Both the position numbers and the translations under genes were made by a program. Under the pieces are notes generated by a model that was not told where the DNA came from, did no database searches, and was given only the letters and a program-made list of their open reading frames with translations. This document shows positions 54,622 through 61,825 of a stretch of 64,000 nt of DNA, piece by piece. The first letter of the stretch is position 1; every line of letters starts with the position of its first letter. This stretch comes from Trichaptum fuscoviolaceum (lineage: Eukaryota; Basidiomycota; Agaricomycetes; Hymenochaetales; Trichaptaceae): the NCBI GenBank assembly GCA_910574455.1, contig CAJSYZ010000004.1, positions 620,001-684,000 on the forward strand, given 5' to 3'.

Positions 54622-55892
54622 TGACTCTTGAGAGCAGCTGCGACCGCTTTGGCGATCTCGTCAACGGTCAGAGTGCGAGCGGCGTTCACGGTCGGAGTCT
54701 CATCACGGACTTCCTCGAGGGTCGCAGTCGGTGTCTTGGAAGCGGCGGCGGGCGCAGAGGCGGCGGGCGGAGCGGTGGACGACGAGGCGGCGGTCTGTGA
54801 AGCCACCTTCGATCGGACATTTGATTTCTTGCTCCGCTGCAGACAGTCTCGAGCCAGATGTCCATGCTCACCGCACTGGAAGCAAAGTCCGCGGCGCATC
54901 ATCTCTTCAGTGCTCAAGCGATCGATGTCCATCGCGTCGGGGTCCCGAGTCGGTCCGCGCGAAGCGGAGTGGTGCGTCTGCGAGCGGGAGCCCCAGTTCG
55001 GACTCCAGTTGTTCTGCTTGAAGCCAGTCCGACGTGCACGCAAGTCCTCGTCGTATTCGCAAAGCAGTCGGACCCACTGGTCGAAGCTCTTGGTCTCCCG
55101 GATCTCCTTGCTCGCCAGATTGTAGCGGAACTGACTGCTGAGTCCGGTCTCGAACACCAACATCTTCCCATCCATCCCCCAGTCCACCTCCGACTCCACC
55201 AGCAACGCACAAAACTTCGCCGCATACTCCGACACCGTGTCCTTGCCCTGGCGCAGTTTCATAAGCTCCTGTCCGGCGTGGCGCTTGATGTTCGGACGTC
55301 CGAACGCGGACTGGAGGGATGCCAGGAAGAGTTCCAAATCGGTCATGAGAGCGGGGACTTTGGTGCCCTCGAGGGCGGCGGTTGTGTGCGGACGAGCCCA
55401 TTGTTCAGCGGGCCCTTGGAGTAGCGAAGCAGCCCATAGACAGGCCATCGTCGGACTGCCTACAAACTCCTGGGGGCGCATCCGGACATAAAGTCGGACC
55501 TTCTGCGACCACTCCTCAAAGCTGATACTCTCCGTCTCCTTATCTTTCGGAGTACGCCCATAGAACGCAGGCGGGGCACCGACCTTCGGACCCTTGGGAG
55601 TGCGGGTCGCGCCTTCCTGCGCATTTCGGACAAACAGGTTCATGAAGTCGTGGAGGCGCTGGTTTTCGGCGGTCACCTCCTGCAGGTGTGACTGGAGAGG
55701 TCGGGTGGCATCATTGATAGCCTGGAGGACGTCTGGGGGGAGGTCTCCGCCCTGCTGGGGCGGTGGTGCGGTCTGGGCGGGAGCAGCACCCGGAGTCGGA
55801 GTCGGAGCAGCGCCTGGCGCGGGCGCTGCTTGCGCGGGGTTGATCGGGTCGGTCATATCTTCGTCGGAGTCTTCTTGTCCGAATCTTCCCAT
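54612..55892 (-). CDS. Gypsy-1 Gag, 426 residues
   Basis: The ATG at 55892 follows the primer-binding site by about 50 nt. The N-terminal region is Ala/Pro/Gln-rich, followed by a retrotransposon Gag fold (FEEWSQKVRLYVRMRPQEFV, LLQGPAEQWARPH and ELMKLRQGKDTVSEYAAKFC). A zinc knuckle CFQCGEHGHLARDC lies near residue 338. The C-terminal tail is Ala-rich. Gag ends KSQGF-TGA directly after the GGGTTTT heptamer used to enter pol. Confidence 0.93.
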   Translation of the reverse strand: MGRFGQEDSDEDMTDPINPAQAAPAPGAAPTPTPGAAPAQTAPPPQQGGDLPPDVLQAINDATRPLQSHLQEVTAENQRLHDFMNLFVRNAQEGATRTPKGPKVGAPPAFYGRTPKDKETESISFEEWSQKVRLYVRMRPQEFVGSPTMACLWAASLLQGPAEQWARPHTTAALEGTKVPALMTDLELFLASLQSAFGRPNIKRHAGQELMKLRQGKDTVSEYAAKFCALLVESEVDWGMDGKMLVFETGLSSQFRYNLASKEIRETKSFDQWVRLLCEYDEDLRARRTGFKQNNWSPNWGSRSQTHHSASRGPTRDPDAMDIDRLSTEEMMRRGLCFQCGEHGHLARDCLQRSKKSNVRSKVASQTAASSSTAPPAASAPAAASKTPTATLEEVRDETPTVNAARTLTVDEIAKAVAAALKSQGF

Positions 55893-55943
55893 TCAGAGGG
55901 ATCAAAAATCGGTCGGTGCAATCGCAGGGCGTCGAAAGAACAA

Positions 55944-55954
55944 ACTTTTGGCCT
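55944..55954 (-). other. Gypsy-1 primer-binding site, self-priming type
   Basis: On the minus strand, after LTR end ACA and two bases TT, comes AGGCCAAAAGT. It is perfectly complementary to ACTTTTGGCCT inside the element's own LTR (complement of 56128-56138). It does not start with the TGG expected of a tRNA 3'-end primer. Tf1/sushi-type elements prime from their own transcript. Confidence 0.65.
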
Positions 55955-55956
55955 AA

Positions 55957-56532
55957 TGTTACGACCTAGAGTGGTTCCTTCGCTTTCGAGACCCTGAATC
56001 GGACACGGACGACGATCGGACGCAATGAGCGGTGGTTCTCACTCTGAGAAGCACTTTACAAGTCAATTAAGCTATTCTACACATCAGAGCTAAAGATAAA
56101 CACATCACCTGAGAAGCACTTTACAAGAGGCCAAAAGTGGAGTGCTTCGCAGGGGGATCCGCGGTTTTGATGAACAAAGGTAAAAACTATACAGTACCAA
56201 GCCACTGGACCCTGATCCGACTAGGTCCGACCTGTACCGCTCACGTAAGTCGGAGTTTGGGGTCCCGCTCTAGTCGGGGTCCCGCATCGGTAGAGCGGAG
56301 GTTCGAGTCGGAGTGGCGGAAGAAAGAAAGAAAGGAGAATTGTTTGCAGGGCGCTTGTCCTAGCGGCCTGCAAACATACAGGCAAGTAATCTATGCAAGA
56401 AGGAAGAGAATCGGAGTCAAAGAAAGTCCGGTTTCGGACCGGACATGTCGGGGATCCGACTCGGAGTGTGATCATAAAAGAAAATAAAAGAAAAATAAAA
56501 GAAATAAAATAACCTGAGGCGGATTCCTGACA
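55957..56532 (-). repeat. Gypsy-1 5' LTR (576 bp)
   Basis: By eye identical to the LTR at 50194. The candidate self-primer ACTTTTGGCCT lies at 56138 to 56128 in the loop of a GAAGCACT/AGTGCTTC hairpin. A TATA-like TGTATAG is about 40-50 nt upstream of it on the minus strand. The stretch before position 56532 in element sense starts TGTCAGGAATCC. Confidence 0.93.
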
Positions 56533-56537
56533 CAACC
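56533..56537. repeat. Target-site duplication CAACC, right copy
   Basis: Follows the gypsy-1 LTR end (TGACA) and matches 50189-50193 exactly. Confidence 0.93.
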
Positions 56538-56885
56538 GTGGCGCTATCATCTGCCGAGGCCGAGTACATGGCTCTTTCGGCTGCCACCCAGGAGGCCCTT
56601 TGGCTCCGTTCTTTACTTTCTGAATTAGGCTTCCCTCAACGGAAACCGACTATTATTTTTTCTGATAATTTAAGCGCCATTTCTTTAACCAAGGACTCGG
56701 TCTTTCACCAACGGGTCAAACATATTGACATCTGTCACCATTTTATTCGCGACCATGTCAACAAAGGCGCGGTGAAGGCCGAGCACTTACGTACCGAGGA
56801 CCAACCGGCGGACGCTCTCACTAAAGCGCTCCCGAAGTCCTCGCACTCCCGCCTATCCTCTATTCTTGGTATGAACCGGAATTGA
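56538..56885 (+). CDS. Copia Pol, last 115 codons (RNase H end)
   Basis: It follows KQPT of the first part in phase and reads VALSSAEAEYMALSAATQEA, the RNase H block with catalytic Glu, then FSDNLSAISLTKD, HIDICHHFIRDHV and TEDQPADALTKALPKS. The stop TGA at 56883 is followed by a G run (polypurine tract, 56886-56892) touching the 3' LTR. Confidence 0.92.
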   Translation: MALSSAEAEYMALSAATQEALWLRSLLSELGFPQRKPTIIFSDNLSAISLTKDSVFHQRVKHIDICHHFIRDHVNKGAVKAEHLRTEDQPADALTKALPKSSHSRLSSILGMNRN

Positions 56886-56892
56886 GGGGGGG
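56886..56892 (+). other. Copia polypurine tract
   Basis: GGGGGGG directly before the LTR start TGTTAG, overlapping the end of the coding region (TTGAGGGGGGG). Confidence 0.75.
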
Positions 56893-57158
56893 TGTTAGAG
56901 TACAATACCGGTTCAACCCGGATTATATAATATATTTCCTTTTTCGTTAATTTGCAATTACATACGGACTCTAAAAGTTTTCCTTCGTCTGTATGCTACC
57001 TCATCGCTATTGCATAGCGCTGAGGTATGTTCAACTTAGTTTCACTCTTATTTTCTTATGCTGATTACAATGTATTTAGTTTATTATATTTTAGGTAACT
57101 AAATACATCAGCCATCGCTATTGCATAGCGCTGAGTTTATTATATTTTAGCTCCCGCA
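56893..57158 (+). repeat. Copia 3' LTR
   Basis: 266 bp; begins TGTTAGAG and ends CTCCCGCA; matches 45751-46016 with no difference seen by eye. The right flank TGATA belongs to intron 3 of the interrupted kinase gene. Confidence 0.93.
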
Positions 57159-57441
57159 TGATATGCAAAATTTCCGGGGATTGTTCTGATTTAAATATCA
57201 TGATGGATGGAACTAACATGTATCCGGGAGGTTTTCACCCCATTGCTCAGTTTCTTGAACCTAGCGGGAGATACAGCGCGCGGTACAAGTTGCGAGCAAA
57301 CGTCTCTGTTAAATATTACTTCATAGACTTTGGTCTGTCTACCCATTTCCCGGACACAGATGAGCCACGGCTTGTCACAGGGTCCCGCTGTCAGGACAGG
57401 GAGGCTCCAGAGCTGTCGGAAATTAATCCATGTGATCCTTT
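57159..57441 (+). pseudogene. Kinase-like pseudogene, 3' continuation (exon 4, truncated)
   Basis: From 57179 it reads DCSDLNIMMDGTNMYPGGFH, then VKYYFIDFGLSTHF (DFG) and CQDREAPELSEINPCDPF. This is exactly exon 4 of the family, starting at the codon that follows the 38-nt exon 3 ending VAHR at 39401. The acceptor before it reads CCGG where AG is expected, so the splice site is also mutated. The sequence is cut off at 57441 by the LTR of the second chromovirus, before the VDIFTLG block. It is most simply the other half of the gene at 38782. Confidence 0.75.
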
Positions 57442-57805
57442 TGTCGGGATCCCCCAGGACCCCAACATGTCTAAGGCAATCCCGAACAGAACCCGGTATA
57501 CTGAAACCCGAAATCGCGACCTTGGTTAAGATCCCGAAAGGATCCCCCGCTCTCTGATCCCAGAAGAACCTCTGCTTCGCCATGCATTCTCCTGCTAAGA
57601 GTTCCGCCCCGCTACGACCTCCTCGCCCCTGCTTGTCCTCGCCCACATCTCCTCGTCAGACCCCCGCCTCGTCCCCGCGTCTCGATCCATCCCTAGCCCG
57701 CCTCGTCGTTCCCCCGACTCTAGGATGATCCCCCGCTCGCTCCCCGCTCCCGTCATGCTCTGTTCCCCGCTCCAGTGAACCCCGTACCTCGCCATAGTCC
57801 CGAAG

Positions 57806-57866
57806 TCACTCACCATAGCCACAGCCATAGCCATAGCCTGCCACAGCCATAGCCATAGCCATAGCT
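57806..57866 (+). repeat. Short tandem repeat of CCATAG
   Basis: About eight imperfect copies of the hexamer CCATAG (ACAGCCATAGCCATAGCC...) inside the gypsy-2 LTR. Confidence 0.85.
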
Positions 57867-58367
57867 ATCCCAGACCTCGTAGGTTCTCGACTATGCCCGG
57901 ATACCAGATCCCGGCCTTGCGTCCACAGTCATGAAGTGCAGTTAGGAGATTGATCCACTGCGTCCAAAGCCGACCTCTGTCTGGCCTTGAGTAAGCCAAC
58001 ACGACAGCGGTCAAGGATTGCTGTCCCGCAATCCTGCCCGGTCACGAACCCTGCCCTGCGCTCGTCCTGCCACGGTGCCCTAGCTAACCCCTTCGACATC
58101 CCGTGCCTCTCGACCTGCCCTCGTTCGTCCCTAGCCTGCCCCGCCAGGAATCCCGCCTCGCCGCGAACGCTGTCAAGCGTCCCCTCTGACAATCCCGCAA
58201 CCCACGCTCGTTCACGGTTGGAGTCCTGTCAAGACTCCCCCACTCGTCCCGGTTGGAGTCCCGCCAAACTCCCCCCGCTCGTTTCCCGACTAGAGTCCCG
58301 CCAGACTCCCCCGCTCATTCCCGGTAGAAACCCCGCTCGCTTCCCGGTTGGAATCCCGCTCCTTTCC

Positions 58368-58493
58368 CCCGCACAATCCCAGTCGAAATCCCGCTCGTTT
58401 CCCGCCTCGCGTCCTGTCTCGAATCCCTCCCCCGCACAATCCCAGTCGAAATCCCGCTCGTTTCCCGCCTCGCGTCCTGTCTCGAATCCCTGC
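58368..58493 (+). repeat. 63-bp tandem duplication in gypsy-2 LTR
   Basis: The unit beginning CCCGCACAATCCCAGTCGAA and ending GTCTCGAATCCCT occurs twice in a row with a period of 63 bp and no differences seen. Confidence 0.88.
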
Positions 58494-58501
58494 GCAAATC
58501 C

Positions 58502-58509
58502 CCCGCAGG
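58502..58509. repeat. Target-site duplication CCCGCAGG, left copy (MITE)
   Basis: The 8-bp CCCGCAGG is repeated at 58924-58931 on the other side of the MITE; 8 bp is the hAT duplication length. Confidence 0.9.
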
Positions 58510-58923
58510 TAATGTTGTGGGCAAAACTCACGGGTTTTGCCACCCCCCTATTTTGCCATGGCAATTGCCAGTTTTGCCATCAAGAAGGGTAAAATGTGGG
58601 TGGCAGAACCCCCGTGTGAAGTAGTAAATTATCCATATATAGACCTCATAAGCACTAGACAAACCCAGTTGAGATGTGTATTTAACAAAATCATTTGAAC
58701 TAAGTGCTTTTAACAACAAGTTTAATAATGTGTCTTTACCCAAAGCAAGGTATTGGGGCTGAATTGCATGTATTATTAAAACATGCCACCATATATGGTA
58801 ACTTACAGCTGGTATGCACCGTGGGAGTATTTAGTTTTGCCACCCTGGCAAAACACCTGGTTTTGCCACTTTTGCCGGGCAAAATGGCAGAACTGACCAT
58901 TTTTAGTTTTGCCCACAGCACTA
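58510..58923. mobile_element. hAT-type MITE, 414 bp
   Basis: The left end TAATGTTGTGGGCAAAACT and the right end AGTTTTGCCCACAGCACTA form 19-bp terminal inverted repeats with two mismatches. They are flanked by a perfect 8-bp direct repeat CCCGCAGG. The TAxxG...GGGCAAA consensus and the 8-bp duplication are those of hAT transposons. Several inner copies of GGCAAAAC/GTTTTGCC near both ends resemble subterminal transposase-binding repeats. There is no coding capacity, so it would need a transposase from elsewhere. Confidence 0.9.
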
Positions 58924-58931
58924 CCCGCAGG
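58924..58931. repeat. Target-site duplication CCCGCAGG, right copy (MITE)
   Basis: Exact copy of 58502-58509, directly after the MITE end. Confidence 0.9.
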
Positions 58932-60221
58932 ATTCCCGCCTTCGATCCCGCCGCGATTCCCATTGCAACCCCAGCTAAGTTCCCGCTCTGATTCCCGAAA
59001 GAATCCCTCTAAGATTCCCAGTCGAACCCTGTCTCGGTTCCCGGTCGAAACCCGAACTCGATTCCCGGTCGAAACCCGATCTCAATTCCCTGCATGATCC
59101 CGTCGCGAATCGCGCGAGTTTCCCGTCGTCCAAGGGAAACCCCTTAGCTTCCCCGCTCCTCGATGCTAACCCCGTCTCGAGATAGCCCCAGGTGATTGGC
59201 CTGGCCACGCACGTGCCAGCCAACTAGTCTCGCTAGTAGTGTCCCGTCCCGGCCCACAGACCACATTCCCGCCACCCCGTGTGCGGGATTGATCTCATTG
59301 TCCGCAAGGACTCGAACCCCGTCCTTAGTCGCCCTGCCCCGCGCGCGCCTCGCGATTAGGCTTCGTTACGACATCGAAGTACTGGCCTCTTTGAGGTGGG
59401 CCCCTGTCGATCCCCAGCGACCCTGATCCACGCCAGAAGTTGCCTGCAACTTATCCCGAGACGATGTATGCATTACATCCGCCCCCCCCGCTCATTACCC
59501 CGCTGCCTGTGCGCCAGCTTGATACCTTGCGCACAATCACATTCCTTTAGTTCTCTTTGTTTCACTTGACCATGCTTCACGCTCGTTCCCTTAGATCTTG
59601 CCCAGATGTTCCCCGCACCGAATCCCGGTTCCCGGATTCACGTCACTGTATGCGTGGCCTTCGCCCGCAAGATTGTGTAACTAGTTAGTTGCGCGTTTGT
59701 GCATGCCCGTGTCGAGATCCCAGGCCCCTTTTCTCATTTTCCGCACTTTCCCGCCAAGGATCCCGACATGAGCAGACAAACCCGCGGGGAGAATCCCGCC
59801 ATTGGATTCCCCGCGCGAAACCTCATTCCCGAATCGCACGATCCCATGCTCACGTGACTTATCCCGCACCACCGTCCCGGCAACCATGCACGCATACACA
59901 CACTCATTTACGACGACCCGCCACGGCACACGTACATTCACTTATTAACATACACTCATTAATCCGCTAGTACCTCAAGGTGACGACCTGCAACAGTCTG
60001 GCATACCTAGTCTGGCTAGTCGCGGCCCCGGACCGGACGCTGACGTCCACGGACAGGCCGTAGCCATCTGGAGAGACGGGATAGACATGCCTAGCAGTGC
60101 GGTCGTAGCATGTATCGTTTGTAGTAGATAGGTGCGCATTGCGCAAGGACACTTAGCGTAGATTAACGATACAGTCTTTACGAAGTAGATAAATAGCTGT
60201 AGGCATCGTAAGGAGCACCCC

Positions 60222-60232
60222 ACTTTTGACCT
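60222..60232 (+). promoter_or_regulatory. Gypsy-2 self-primer region, probable start of R
   Basis: ACTTTTGACCT is the exact complement of the primer-binding site at 60530-60540. It lies in the loop of a hairpin formed by AAGGAGCACCCCAC and GTGGAGTGCTTCCTT. ATAAATA is found about 30 nt upstream. Confidence 0.6.
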
Positions 60233-60529
60233 CTTGTGGAGTGCTTCCTTAGGTGCGATCTCTCTCTTTTCTCCTGTGTAGTTAGTTGCGCAATACTTAC
60301 TTGTGGAGTGCTTCCTTAGGGATCCGCTTACTTGACGTTCAAAGCAGTGAAGAGTCCTAGCTGGCCTTGAGAATCCCGCGACGCGCCTGGATAGAATCCC
60401 GCGCGTTTCCCGCCTGAATTCCCACGCTCGTTCCCAGCCGCGAATCCAGATTCCCGAACGCGGGTTCTTGTCGCGAATTCCAGTTTCCCGAAACTGTTTC
60501 CCGCTACAATTCCCGACGGTCGTAACATT

Positions 60530-60540
60530 AGGTCAAAAGT
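60530..60540 (+). other. Gypsy-2 primer-binding site, self-priming type
   Basis: AGGTCAAAAGT, two bases after LTR end ACA, the same spacing as in gypsy-1. It differs from the gypsy-1 site at one base (T for C), matched by the opposite change in the LTR partner. Confidence 0.65.
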
Positions 60541-60616
60541 CCTGGCTCACCGCCGCTCGGACTCGACACCCTCACGCTCTTTACTTCTACCCCCGCACCC
60601 GTACCGCCGACCCGCG

Positions 60617-61825
60617 ATGTCGTCCCACCAGGAATGGGGAGGACTCGCAGACACCTTCGCTTTCCCGTCCCCGAGCTCCTCGATGGAGGAAGACAAACTC
60701 CAGCCCATCCTTGATCGCCTCGACACCCTCGAAAAGCGCTACTCCAAGCTAGTCAACGAACACAATCAGGTCCAGAACACAGTCGCCCAGCTCAAGCACG
60801 CCAACCGGGCGTTAGAAGCCCAAATCGCGAGTCAGCCCGCCTCCCCGTCTGGGGGCGGAGCAGGGCTCAAGATGAAGCTTCCCGACACCTTCGAAGGCGA
60901 ACGAGCCAAGCTGGAGAACTGGATTCACCAGATTAAGCTCTACCTGTTCGGACAACATCCGGGACTAGACGAAACCCGCAAGGTCGCATTCGCTCTGATG
61001 CTACTGCGGGGGCCGGCGCAAGACTGGGCACGACCCATTCTAGATCGACTCCAGGACATCCCGACACCGCCAGAAGCCGCCAGCCTGGAGGCCCTGTTCA
61101 CCGCCCTTCGCGCCTCTTACGGAGAAATCGACGCAGACAAAGCCGCAGCCGACAAGCTGATGCGCCTACGCCAGACAGGAACGGTCGCCGAGTTTGCGTC
61201 GCAATTCCGTGCCCTCCAAGCCCTCACCGGGTGGCCCAAGGACGCAACGACGGACGTCATCTACCTCGACATGTTCCGGAAGGGACTCAAAGACCAGGTT
61301 CGCCAGCACATCGCCAGCACAGAGGCGAAGGATATGAAATTCGATGCCTACGTCAATTGGGTTTCCGAGACGGACGAGAAGCTAAGGCTCGCACACGCCT
61401 ATGGACCAGTATCAAAGCCAGCGGCTACGCCCCGAAGCAATCCCGGCACCACTAGCTCAGCTCCGCGTACGATCCCGACTGCGGGCGCAAGCTCGACGAA
61501 GGATCCCAACGCAATGGAGATTGACAGGGTGCGCCGGGAGCGCAGGAGTAAGGGACTATGCTACTACTGCGGAGAGAAAGACCATTTAGTGAGCGATTGC
61601 CCAATGCGACCGCCATCCCGAAACCTAAAGGCAATGAAATCCACGTCCCCGTCGAGCCCATCGCCCCCCGCGCTCCAGTCGTTCGAAGAAACGCTCAAAC
61701 GTATGGCGGAACAGTACGTCCAGAATGTGCAGCAGTCCGTGCTACAGAACGCATTCGCCGCCATGACGCCCGCCGCCAAGAACGTTCACAATCCCGAAGC
61801 CCCGCCCCCAGCGGATTTTCAATAG
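60617..61825 (+). CDS. Gypsy-2 Gag, 402 residues
   Basis: Starts MSSHQEWGGLADTF, followed by a coiled-coil stretch (LDRLDTLEKRYSKLVNEHNQ). Gag core: KLPDTFEGERAKLENWIHQI, LRGPAQDWARPIL and KLMRLRQTGTVAEFASQFRA. A zinc knuckle CYYCGEKDHLVSDC (C315, C318, H323, C328) and a Ser/Pro-rich tail follow. It ends ADFQ-TAG. The gag core is clearly related to gypsy-1 Gag, but the N-termini differ. The frame has no lesion. Confidence 0.92.
   Translation: MSSHQEWGGLADTFAFPSPSSSMEEDKLQPILDRLDTLEKRYSKLVNEHNQVQNTVAQLKHANRALEAQIASQPASPSGGGAGLKMKLPDTFEGERAKLENWIHQIKLYLFGQHPGLDETRKVAFALMLLRGPAQDWARPILDRLQDIPTPPEAASLEALFTALRASYGEIDADKAAADKLMRLRQTGTVAEFASQFRALQALTGWPKDATTDVIYLDMFRKGLKDQVRQHIASTEAKDMKFDAYVNWVSETDEKLRLAHAYGPVSKPAATPRSNPGTTSSAPRTIPTAGASSTKDPNAMEIDRVRRERRSKGLCYYCGEKDHLVSDCPMRPPSRNLKAMKSTSPSSPSPPALQSFEETLKRMAEQYVQNVQQSVLQNAFAAMTPAAKNVHNPEAPPPADFQ
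61813..61825 (+). promoter_or_regulatory. Candidate -1 frameshift site GGATTTT (gag to pol)
   Basis: In the gag frame it reads gcG GAT TTT caa TAG. The pol frame (-1) continues GGA TTT TCA ATA. GGATTTT is the type of heptamer used by red clover necrotic mosaic virus. Position and direction match the gypsy-1 site. Confidence 0.5.

Larger units (their letters stand above)
50194..56532 (-). mobile_element. Ty3/gypsy chromovirus (minus orientation), complete, 6,339 bp
   Basis: Two LTRs of exactly 576 bp appear identical by eye and are bounded by a perfect 5-bp duplication. Gene order on the minus strand is gag, then pol (protease, RT, RNase H, integrase with chromodomain). The gag-pol arrangement is a -1 frameshift overlap. 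One in-frame TGA in pol is the only lesion seen. Identical LTRs plus one nonsense change point to a very recent insertion. It is related to the second chromovirus starting at 57442, which shares LTR ends and primer-binding arrangement. Confidence 0.95.
45751..57158 (+). mobile_element. Ty1/copia retrotransposon, interrupted by a Ty3/gypsy element
   Basis: Two 266-bp LTRs (45751-46016 and 56893-57158) appear identical by eye and begin TGTTAGAG and end CTCCCGCA. The internal part holds one gag-pol frame that continues across the 6.3-kb gypsy insertion. The element without the insertion is about 5.06 kb. Flanking 5-mers are TTATA on the left and TGATA on the right, an imperfect target duplication. 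It sits between element E3 and the second half of the kinase pseudogene. Confidence 0.93.
57442..60527 (+). repeat. Gypsy-2 5' LTR, about 3.1 kb including a 414-bp MITE
   Basis: Bounded by TGTCGGG at the left and AACA at the right. Without the MITE and its duplicated target it is about 2.66 kb, over four times the gypsy-1 LTR. Much of it consists of a degenerate repeated motif around ATTCCCG/AATCCCGC. A TATA-like ATAAATA at about 60190 precedes ACTTTTGACCT at 60222, which marks the probable start of R. CTTGTGGAGTGCTTCCTTAG occurs twice after it (60233, 60300). Open frames inside are products of the repeats and not genes. Another nested insertion inside it cannot be excluded. Confidence 0.7.

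Noticed and set aside
39415..57163. The whole 39420-57158 block as one composite transposon flanked by TGATA
   Set aside because: The inner elements each have their own ends and families; the outer TGATA match is 5 bp and can arise from the copia target or by chance.
57806..57866. CCATAG array considered as a CRISPR-like or telomere-like repeat
   Set aside because: It is a short contiguous hexamer array without spacers, internal to an LTR, and not the TTAGGG-type telomere sequence of fungi.
58229..58564. Open frames with repeated 21-residue units in the gypsy-2 LTR (minus strand)
   Set aside because: The repeat is a direct product of a 63-bp DNA tandem duplication in a low-complexity LTR, and part of the frame runs into the MITE.
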